Of a stretch of 64,000 nt of DNA, positions 43,201 through 55,000 are shown piece by piece; within the stretch, counting starts at the first letter, position 1; every line of letters begins with the position of its first letter. Where the stretch lies: positions 47,527,015 through 47,591,014 of the forward strand of contig NC_092862.1 of NCBI RefSeq assembly GCF_032062135.1, given 5' to 3'. The stretch comes from Pyxicephalus adspersus. Its lineage: Eukaryota > Chordata > Amphibia > Anura > Pyxicephalidae. Under the pieces are notes generated by a model. That model did not search any database. It had not been told where the DNA came from and saw nothing but the letters and a program-made list of their open reading frames with translations. Both the position numbers and the translations under genes were made by a program.

Positions 43201-46015
43201 TTTAGTAAATCAAACCCAAACAGTAAAGAAACAAGGCATGGCATCAGTACAAATCCTCATACACTATTCAGTGTACACTCACCTTACATATACATTGATC
43301 TGCACAGGGGTCATCATTCACGCTCCCTATAAGGCTGCAGTTACAGCGGACACAGTGAGGGTATCCCTTGTATCCAAAAGCACACTGGTCACATTTTGTG
43401 CCTGTATAACCTTCCTTACAATGGCATTGACCCGGAAGAGTACCTACAACACAATACAACACATTAAAAAAATATTGTTTTTATTGCTTACATTCCAATG
43501 TAACCTGTATCATACAGAATTGAATGTGAAAAAAACGTGAAGGGACACCGCCAATACTTCACCCCAATGTAAGCACAGACAGCTGACCCCCGCCCCAGAG
43601 TACATTTGTTCTGTGGCCTCAGAAAATCGTAACTAGTTATTTCTATACTTGTGCTTGTAATTATAAATTAATTTTCATGTAAGAAAAGTTAGAAATATCA
43701 TACCTTCTATAGCATGCTTGTCATCAACAACACAGACAGAACTAACAGAACCAAATGGATCACATTCACATGGATGGCATGGCGCTTCTTCATATGGGGA
43801 GATCTGAAAAAGAAAAGGAGAAATTTAGGCACCATTCAATCCAGCACTGATCGGATTGTCATTGGCTGTGAATACCATGCATACCTTGTGTGGCCTGTAA
43901 TAACCTTCTATACATGATTCACAGTTAATTCCTGCTGTAAATTGAGTGCAGTTGATACAAACTCCTCCACCAATATACTGATCATTAATATTCAAGCTCA
44001 TGTTCCGATCCGCCACGGTTTGGTCATAATAACAATCTTCTGCTTTATTATGGCAATTACATTCTGAAAGAAAGAATAATAAAAGGTAAATCAATAACCA
44101 CATAAAAATGCTTTAAAGTAAACTGAGGGCTTAATAAATCCAAGAAGCTATTTAAAGGAAAACTAGTGATTTTTAATTTTTTGGCTTTTTAACTTTAGTG
44201 TAAAATAAAAAGGTTTTGCATTCAGCTTTATTCCTAGCAGGTGAATGGGTGGCACACAAAATATCTTAGCACTACAAACTAAAGGTGGTACTTAGATGTC
44301 ATATGGTGCCCAGCCACATACAACTAGTCCCCGGGTTACATACGAGATAGATGTTTGTCTCAACATATTATTAGTCAGCGTGGTGTCAGTTACTGTGAGT
44401 TAATCACAAACAAACCAAAAAAAAAAACTTTATGGAGTCTAGACATTCATTAACTTCTGGAGCAAGCTATGCTTTTATATGCAAAAAGAAACAACTGCAG
44501 AGTTTGTCTTGGTCATTAAAGAGTTACACGAGCTTGCAGAACAGCTCAGTCTCAGATGTGTTTAGAAAAGATTTCTTCTGCAAGTCATGCAAATCGCCCC
44601 TCTCCCTTCAAAGCCCGTTCGTATCTAGTAGTCGTCTGTATGTTGGATCTCCTCAACCCAGGGACTACCTGTATCTTACATTATGCCCGTTCTTACCCCT
44701 ACTTTTGTCCACATTTAGTGGATCTGCCCCATGCTTTAAGTTTACTGAAAAATTTAAAACTAAGCACGACTAATTAAAAGCCAAAGGTATCCTAATTATA
44801 TCAGTTTCAGTTAATGACCCATGTCTTCACTGACAGAACACTGCAAAATTCTTAAAATCCAGAGATTTATATTTACCTAGAACATAATGGACCTGATTTA
44901 TTAAAGCTCTCTAACACTGGAGAAGATACACTATCAACGATGAACCTGGAATAGATTTCTAAAATTTTGAAAGCATTTAAAGCAGAACTAAAGCCAACGC
45001 ACCTGTCTGCATTCTAGCTTTAGGCTCTGCCATCTACCTTCTATGAATGATCTTTGCCTATCTTGATTGGCCATAGCAGGATGACATAACTATATATCAT
45101 CTTAGCACACACAAGGGTAGTCGGGAATGCCCGTTTTCCCTGGAAACTAAAGCTAACACTGCGCAGTTCATCTTTTTGCCAGAAATACCAGAGGGATCAG
45201 GCAGGTAAGGTGCATTATTGTAGATAGGACATCATCTGTCCCTTTCTGCAATAATAGCCTGCCAGATCGCACAAACTTTAAAGTGGAACTTCTACTTTAA
45301 TCAGTTTTTGTCAACTGGGTTTAAAGAGTTCCTACAAATGCTTGATGAGTGTTCAGAGTAGTATTCTCTATACCAGTGGTTCCCAACCTTTTGCAGCTCA
45401 CGAACCACTGAATCTATGGACTACGGAGTTCTATGTCAATCTCGGGAGAAACTTTCCCCTGAGTGACATCATAATACACAATCCACCCACTGCACTGAGC
45501 CTGCGATCCATACGAAGACTCTGGCTGGTGCGCACCCCCTCCCCTAAGCGGTGTCCATCTCCCCGCTGGGGGGTGCACAGGCCAGAGCCGCAGACCACAG
45601 TTGGTCTCGGTGCTCTCGTGGCCCATCTGTCAGATGACCGCAGCCCACTAGTGACCCCTGCTCTATACAGCAACATTGAGGAGGCACCAAGTCACCAAAA
45701 AGAAGTTACTTGCATCTCTGCACTACACCCAACAAAGGATACAGAAAAACAACTCACTATTACTTATTACTTAAAATATAATTTACAAAGTTCAACAAGT
45801 AACATAAAGTTGCAAAATTACATTTTTTTTATTTTACCCCCCTAGCGGTATTTCCGAGTGTGGATTTTACTTGCAACAAGTGGTAATCCCGTGTCACACT
45901 CGGGGTCGCCAAAAATAAAACACTTACCTTGTTCCTTTGGTGTCCCCTGGCATCCTGCTCGTCCCTGCAGGTCCTTGGGACACATATGTATATATAATAT
46001 ATATATATAATTATA

Positions 46016-46058
<43 letters not shown>

Positions 46059-49000
46059 ACATGCTACTGTACAGGTATAGTACAAGTTTTAGTATTTATA
46101 AGCACCCTTGTTTAACAGGTTTAACTTTTTTAAAGTTTAATAATAAATGTATTAAATATTAGACATATTTCGGTGAGTTATGCCTAAAAATTATAGGTCT
46201 ACAATGTAAAATAAATTTTCATGCAAAATGCAAAAAAATGTTATGCCTTTTGCATGAAAATATGGACAGAATTAGAACGCTAGGGGGGGGGGTTAAGGAA
46301 TCTTTGCCACAAAGATAATCATCTTATTCTAAGTTTTTCACTTTGCATAAATAAATAATAATAATAGTAAAAACTGTAGCTATATTTTTGGCCCCAGATG
46401 ATTAGCGAATTGAGAGAGACTGAACCCAAAAAAAAAAAAAAAAATACAGTGAGAGAAGTTCACACATCCCCACTTCGTACGATAGAACTGAGATCCAACT
46501 TACTCTCACATTTATTGCCAACAGAAATGGTGCCAGGTCGCCATGGATTCTGATGGTAACCAGGGCAACACTCATTACAGCTCTCTCCGCAAGTATTGCG
46601 TTCACACTGACACTGGAGTTTCTGTAGAAAGAAATAATATAAAGAACCTTTTAAATATTAACCTTCACTGACACCAAATGTTATACTAATGACTGAAATG
46701 AAATTATATGACTGAATTCAGCTCATCCAACAGAAATTACAATATCTTTGTATTAAGAATAAGGACTTTATCTGCTCAAACTTACCTGCGTTACTTCATC
46801 CCAGGGACAGCTGCGAGCATGCCCATAACAAATGCACATTCCTCCAACAGATATGTCTTTGATGGAATAGTAATACTGCAAATAGATGAGAGATGGAGTA
46901 AATACTTTACAAAAGGTATTAAAAACAATTAGATTTTGTTCAAATATATACTTCACATTCACAAGCCCACAGACTGAACTTTACTTCAAATACAGACATA
47001 TAATAAAATGGTAATATTTTACCCAAAATTGAAACAGCTCCCTGTAAATGTATTATGATTGTAGACATATATAAATATTTATATCACTAAATATGACAAA
47101 ATACCATGATGTTGCAGACATTACATATAAAGTAACACAAAAGTGATTAAAGTGGCCAATCATAGTCAAATAATATGCTATTCTTCCCATGATTCAAGTT
47201 TGTAATTTCATTTTAGGACCATAAAATGATGGGTGATGATAAATCTTTTTGTTGTTTTTATGTTTTTTTTTTTTCTTTCTGCATCAATGTGAGTGTAAAA
47301 GTACCAGACATGGCTTACTTCAACTACAAATAAAAGCATCTCAGCAGCACCTAGACTTATTTGTGACTCTAAGGTCCCCTGAACAAGTATATAATAAAAC
47401 AACTGAATGAAAGATATCAAATAATGTCACAGCCTAGACCTAATCTACGAAACTGTTTCATCATCAAATAAACACTTGCAGATGCACAGATAATTGCTTG
47501 CTAAGTGTAATGGAACAAAAACTGATAAATATACCGTATTTTTCGGACCATTAGACGCTCCGGACTATAGGACGCACCAGGTTTTCCGCACGGGAAAACA
47601 AGAAAAAAAAATTCATTTGATTTCCCCTGAGATCCAGCGTGCGGCACTTGTGCCCGCCCATGAACGCGCCGCCGATCGGCATTCATCAAATCAATCGGCG
47701 CTGCCTTCATGGGCGGGCACAAGTGCCGCATGCTGGGACACAGGGGAACACAGAGGAGGAACACAGACACTGGCTGCTGTCAGCCTCNNNNNNNNNNNNN
47801 NNNNNNNNNNNNNNNNNNNNNNNNNNNNNNNNNNNNNNNNNNNNNNNNNNNNNNNNNNNNNNNNNNNNNNNNNNNNNNNNNNNNNNNNNNNNNNNNNNNN
47901 NNNNNNNNNNNNNNNNNNNNNNNNNNNNNNNNNNNNNNNNNNNNNNNNNNNNNNNNNNNNNNNNNNNNNNNNNNNNNNNNNNNNNNNNNNNNNNNNNNNN
48001 NNNNNNNNNNNNNNNNNNNNNNNNNNNNNNNNNNNNNNNNNNNNNNNNNNNNNNNNNNNNNNNNNNNNNNNNNNNNNNNNNNNNNNNNNNNNNNNNNNNN
48101 NNNNNNNNNNNNNNNNNNNNNNNNNNNNNNNNNNNNNNNNNNNNNNNNNNNNNNNNNNNNNNNNNNNNNNNNNNNNNNNNNNNNNNNNNNNNNNNNNNNN
48201 NNNNNNNNNNNNNNNNNNNNNNNNNNNNNNNNNNNNNNNNNNNNNNNNNNNNNNNNNNNNNNNNNNNNNNNNNNNNNNNNNNNNNNNNNNNNNNNNNNNN
48301 NNNNNNNNNNNNNNNNNNNNNNNNNNNNNNNNNNNNNNNNNNNNNNNNNNNNNNNNNNNNNNNNNNNNNNNNNNNNNNNNNNNNNNNNNNNNNNNNNNNN
48401 NNNNNNNNNNNNNNNNNNNNNNNNNNNNNNNNNNNNNNNNNNNNNNNNNNNNNNNNNNNNNNNNNNNNNNNNNNNNNNNNNNNNNNNNNNNNNNNNNNNN
48501 NNNNNNNNNNNNNNAAATTTGCCCCTGTACCTCTGCATTCGGACCATAAGACGCACCCTGATTTTCCCCCCACTTTAGGAGGAAAAAAAGTGCGTCTTAT
48601 GGTCCGAAAAATACGGTAGATTGGCTGTCATTTATTTTGAATCATAGTTATAAAAATAATGTATATAGGTAATGAAATAAAAAAGGCCCTTATATTAAGA
48701 ATAATGTACCATAGGTGTTTCCTACTCTAATCCATAGTTTAAACTGCAAGGGCGGTTCATTAGTTGGAATATTCCATCAAATTCATCATACTCCTAATAT
48801 TTACCACCTACAAGTACCACCCTGAACACTTACTCTTCGGGTTACAATAGGATCCACATCTTTCAAATCTTTGTGGCTTAGGGTCATGAGGTCAGCATTA
48901 AGAGTTCTAATGCGCTGCAAACGAAGGCGAATGTATCTTGCGGAAGTAAAATCCAACAATTTTGGAGATGGATCTTCAGCACTCGGTCTTCCATTAATCA

Positions 49001-52000
49001 AAGAGGTGTGGATCTGTTTATGTAAAAAAAAAAAAAATTGATTGATTAAATTTATTGTTACATTTTAATCAGAAGAAATGTTTTAATATTAATATTACGT
49101 AGTAGAGAAGCAATTTTAATATTTAGTTATAATGAGAACACGCCATGTACCCACATTATATATGAAATACCATATTCTGTAAATTTGCAACCAGTAAAAC
49201 TGTTTAGCATGCAGTTTAGCCCTTTATTCAATACAATGAATTTAATTATTTGTACTCATACAGAAAAGGAGTCACTTTTGGAGTGCATGGTTATCTATAA
49301 GCACTCCATGGTTATTCAAATTATCCCTAATATTACAACTGTTTTCCATGTATTCTTATCTGTATGACATGAAAGACGGAATACAGCATCGAAACATGCC
49401 CATACAATGGTATACAGTAAGCTCAGGCATTCTGGGGGGGGGATGGGGGGGTAAATGCAGCAGTGCAGAGGGTGAACGTTTTAGAAATGATAATTCTTTT
49501 AAAATAAGAAAACAGAACTCTTTCGGTGTTTCGTGTACCTCATACCTATGCACAATGTAGGCTTTTGATCCAGCATTCCCTATATCAAAGAGCTGAAATA
49601 TCTGTTCACAAAATGTTTGTTTCTGTGTAAAGAGGATGGGCACGTATTGATTGTATGCACTGTGTCCTTGTATTGTAAAAATAAAGTAATATTTGTGTTT
49701 TTGTTATGTACAATACATTATAAATCATATCACAGAGGAAAGGAAATATAACAGAATTGGTTGTAAATTACCTCTCCATGCTCCAGTGGCACAAGCTTTG
49801 AATAGTATGATGTGCAGATAACCTCATCATCTCTCTTGTATGTTGGTGGTCCCAGTCTTGGTGTAATGTTGTACCGAGTCAGGCACTCTGTATCACTAAT
49901 TGCATAATACTGCCATGGCATAAACTCCACTCCATCAACAGAACGTTCTAAAATCCAATTCCCAGGTCTTGGTGAGTTTGCTGCTTTGATGATTATATAG
50001 GCAACTTGAAAGACCTAAAGGAAAGACATTGATTGGTTCAAACATTTTAAATATACAATAAAAAAGGGTTAATATTAAGTATAGCATTCTTTGTATACAA
50101 AAAAAAACATCTAGTGCCAATAACACAACTGTATGTTACACAGTAAACCCTGTGAGCTTCTCCAAGCCTATGCTGCACTCTTATATTTGTATTCAAAGGT
50201 TCAGCACATCTAAAGATAACGCGGAAGAAATGGAAACATTAGCTTGACCTGCTTTGTTCTTGTTACATCTTTATGGATTTTAGATTCATATAAAATCTGC
50301 CAAGTACAGTACTCAAAACAGCAACAGACAACAAAGTAGGGTATGAACAGTGTTGTGTTCCGGTGTTTGAACGGAGCATCAAATGCAGGGCAGTAGATTT
50401 TACATTACTTTACTTTACAGTGGGATTGTGGATGACAGTTCTGGATCTAACCTTGAATTCCTTGGACCTAGCATGTCTGGGGTTATAAGCATTTATGACA
50501 AAGCAAAGCAGGATTTTAGTTTCAACATGTGTTTAAATGCTGCTGAGATTGAATGCAAAAGCTAGCTTTTTGAAAATACAGCTAGAATGAACAAGTCATA
50601 AATTAGCACACATACTATGAGTCTAAATATATGTATCATATGTATCCTATGAAACGTGTTACTGGGTGTAACAATCTCATCGTCTGTTTAAGTTTGTAAA
50701 AATCAGAAATTTAGAACTAATGAACAGTATAGCCGAGACTCTGCAAGGATAGAATTTGTCTATGAGCTTAGTGGTTGCTTTTCAAAACTTGTCTACAGTT
50801 TTTAAGTACATTTTGGGAACCCCAATATTATTCAGCAAGGCAGACCTTAAAAGTCAAGAAGTGATGCAATCAGCAGGAAGTTGCCATCCAAACAAATATA
50901 TCACATGCGTATATGTAAAGATATATGTATATATAAGAGTTGGCAGGACACCTCTCGGGTGAGTATAATGCAAGTTTTTGAAGTTAGGGTTGGGTGATCA
51001 GCACATACATACTACTAAAATCAGTCCTGTTAGATTCCAATTGCTTTGGGACAAGAGAATGTAGGATAACTATATGGACAATAAGGAGTTAAGGGAAAGG
51101 TTTTTATTATATAGTATTCCACTCTAATTGGGATATTGAAGGGGTTGATTTTCAGTGATATGTAATGTATGACTCTTATAATACTATTTTACAAATAGCT
51201 CACATTTAATGAAATCATATATGAATAGGAAATGGAACACAGAAACCTTTATCTGTATATCTAATTGCTGAAATGCTTTTCTGCTAGTTAAATAGATGAC
51301 CGATCAGCTTTCATTATACTGTATTTTTTCAGGGGCTCCAGAGTTAAGAAGGTGGACAAAGCTTCAGCTGATGAAGCTAACTGTAAATCCTCATGCACTG
51401 TACTCATGCAGTGAAAGCGATAAGACCAGTAACAATAGTATTAATAATATGAGAAAATACTAGCTATTTCTTTGGTATTTGTTCCATGTAATGTCATGAA
51501 TTCACTCTGCATCACGTAAAATTTTTGAAAATATTTTCTTTGTTCACAAAGTTTGGGCATATGTTTTTTCTGCCTAAAAATACCACATAATTTTATTGTT
51601 ATTTTTATAAAATATGTAATTAACAATACCCTGTTACCTGGAAAACCCAATGACAACCAAACCTAGGTAAACAAAGTTGGGATCAGACCCCCCACCTTTC
51701 TACCATCCTCTACATGCACATGACAAAAGAATGCTAAGGTGCCAATAATATAGCTGCACAAGGCAGGAGGGATCCTTTATGCACTTGGTCATATCAAGTG
51801 AGCTGCAAGGGCTTGTGGTATGTTAAAAGTACAGCAGTGCAGCTGGCAGGGTGAGGCCAGTTCATGGCTATGACTTTTGAAACCTTTTTTTACTAAGCCC
51901 CTACTGAATACCATAGCTCAATGGTAAAGATTTGTATATTTGTAAAGTGTAGCAGATTTTATGAACATTATCCAAGATGTAAATTTGGATGTTCATATGT

Positions 52001-55000
52001 GGATATTTATCATCATTCAGTAGTTTGAAACGTCTGCTTTCCTGTTTCAGCCATAAAACTGTCCATAGTTGAACTTTGGTAACAACTGGAGCTGTAGATA
52101 CAAATAGAAACATTTGTAGCCACATGTCTAGAGACATCTTATAGTTCCAGGCAAATAGCATTTGATCAGCAGAAAGGTTCCTTACTATTTTTCTGTTGCT
52201 CCTTTAGTCTCCAGTTGCAGGATGGAAGTGGTAAGGGGTCTCAGAAAAGTGAGCTCACCAACCTTGTTCTCTTGTCTGACTGCACTGTGTTAATCCTGAG
52301 AGATTCTTTTTATTTTTGCCTTTTGCAAGTAAAAAGTCTCCATATGTAAATTTAACTGCAAATGTAGTTGTCTGGCTGGAGTTTAGCTTTGAGGGTAATG
52401 TAGGAAGTTTGTTTTTGACTTCAACAATACCTACCTATTCACTTTTTCACATTGTCGAGTTCTGGTAGTTTCAAATATATGCAATACTTGAAGCCAGGCT
52501 AATGCATTCTCTTTAGCTAATGCAATGTTTTCTGCCACACAATATTAATGTGTATTCTTTGCCAGTGTTCTATGCTAGCACATCTCAATTAACAAAACAG
52601 AACCCTGAGAATAAAAGATGCAGAAAGTAACCCTGGACACGGCACAGTCATGTGACCTGGGAGATGCAGGTCCGAAGGAATGCCTGTGAAAGCCTCATCA
52701 CACATAATGGGAGTCTGGTCTACTGGCAGTAAAAATGCCTGCATTCAGTATAATGGATGAGCCGTGTGGCTGCTAATTTTCATTGAACAATGCTGTTAAA
52801 TCCTTCAACTGTCCCCTCTTACTGTCTGTGTTATAAGCAGTTTGAAATAAAAGTCATGCTTGAGCTGAAAAGCATAAGCATTCTTTCTTCTGGAAACATA
52901 AAACACTTTAATGTTGCTTACATTCAAAGTACTCCAAATCCTCTGAAATGTGTTTAAACAAGCAAATGCTAACTTGTACGGCCGCCCAGAATGAAAGTGC
53001 AAGGAGTTTTTAATTATAAGACAGCTATGTACTACTGCTTACCATTTGTAGAATACCGTATATCATCTTTTAATCACAGATTCTTGCACTTTTTTTTAAG
53101 CTTGTCCAGCCAAAAATGTTGTTTGAGTTTTGGATTGAATGAGGAAGGATTAAAACCCTTGGTGGTATTTTCAGAGATTTAGACATTTCAACTCACTTAC
53201 TGTCAAGGTGACAACAGTTTTACCAGACGTGAGCGGAAACCTGCAACTGGCACCCAGACATGCTAACAATGCTACATCCAAATTTATAGTACATCAAAGA
53301 AATATGTGGCTTGTTGGACTCTCAGAAAATGATAGTTCCTTGGCTTTCCAGTTAATACTCTAGGGTTGGTTTACAAACAAAAAAAAAAAATAATAGACTC
53401 TTCAGTGTTTCCCCAGCCCTGGGACTTTTCAGCTGGGTCACAGTGGAGGTGCCCCCACCTGCCTACAGTTTCCTCCCACCCGGCTTAAAACAATGGGGAG
53501 AACACTTCTCTTGCAATACACTTAGACTACGTACACATGCACAATAATTATCATTGCAAAACAAACGATTGACGACCGTTCAAAGATTATGCACGATTAT
53601 TTTGAACGATCGTATAGTGCACAAACATGTACATGCTGTAACGATTCGATCATTCGAATATAATCCACCAATAATGTAAATACACTACAGAACCAGTGTA
53701 CTGCAGAACCATCCACGATAACTAAATGACCGTACGCACAATATATTGCAAACGATCGTCGCTCAATCAGATCCGCCGAGATGGTCGTTAATTTTTCAGC
53801 CACTTTCCTCATTCGCTGGTGTAGTTGGCCAGTCATTGTGCACTTTTTTTGGTAAAGATCAGCCGATCGGTTGTCAATTATTCCTTTCCACCGACAATTG
53901 TTGCGCGTGGATTGCAGATGAATAATTAAAATTAGCATGAGCATTATTCATCAAGCCAAGTATTCCCTACAAGGGGATCATTCATTTTGCTAAGTAAAAA
54001 GTCAATATTCCTTTACTAGTTCAAACCCCTTTTGACTAGCATATGGGTCTGGGTCATTTAAAACAGCCATCCTCAACCAGGGTTATTTGGAGCCCTTGGG
54101 ATCCTCTAAAAAAGTTTTTTGAGCTGTGGCTGATGGACCTCCCATAGGATAGTGCCTGCATAGTTCCAAGGCCCACACCATTTGGCAGGGCAACCTGCAT
54201 GAAGGACTTCTTTAGTCTGTCTTACCACAAATGTATGGGGGGCATTCTCCCCACTGGCAATGCAAATATAATATTCCCATATTGCTTGAGTGCCCATAAC
54301 CAGTATTGAGATTTTAAAACATGCCCTCTGGTATTGGTGGCTTAGCACGTTAAGCTACTGAAAACAAATGATTTAATTCACAGGGTGTTCTCAACATTAC
54401 AATTCATAATTCGTAAAATGAATAAACCTTTCCCTATTTTACTATATCATTTTATTTTTAAATCAACTAGATTAGTTATTAAAAACAGCAACAACATATG
54501 AAGAAAGCAGTTTGAGAAATCTCTATTAGTTTCCCATAGAAGTCAGTTTTTCCAGGTCACCTCACTTTACTGCAGGTCATTGACAATATTTGTGTAAGAT
54601 AATTTGGTCCCAGGGGATTAAAATGTAAATCTTTGCAGGTCTTTCAAATATTAACTAACCTTTAAATCATCAGCTGTAACTGATGCTGAAGTGTAATCTG
54701 CCAGGGGCTAAATGATTCACTATGCTACAACAAGGTATAAATAATTAATGGACAAAGATCATGTGAATTGGTATTGCAAATGTGCCTGGTTATGCAGCAA
54801 AAATGCTTTGGATGAAATACATAAATCCTGCCAATATTGACAAGTTTACTAACATAATTAAATATTCTGGGCTGATTAAGTTCAGATAATACAGAGACTG
54901 AATGCCACAGAACTTATGACTTTAATTAGTCTGTTAGTAAAAGTATCAATTGGAAACATGATATAGACTAGAAATAAATATTTATAGGTCTAGGAAGACA

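Larger units (their letters stand above)
47534..48616. mobile_element. Family A-type MITE, copy 3, containing the assembly gap
   Basis: Ends CCGTATTTTTCGGACCAT / GGTCCGAAAAATACGG with TA on both sides (47532-47533, 48617-48618). The subterminal AGACGC-type sequence agrees with family A, but the TCGGACCA tip and interior differ, so it is a subfamily. Most of its interior is N. Confidence 0.75.

Noticed and set aside
45342..45845. 167-codon open frame on the plus strand
   Set aside because: It spans a hAT MITE with an 8-bp target duplication and the start of a C element; no recognisable protein.
47494..48619. Long open frames of 258-351 codons on both strands
   Set aside because: They are open only because most of their length is N. 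The real bases belong to a family A-type transposon.
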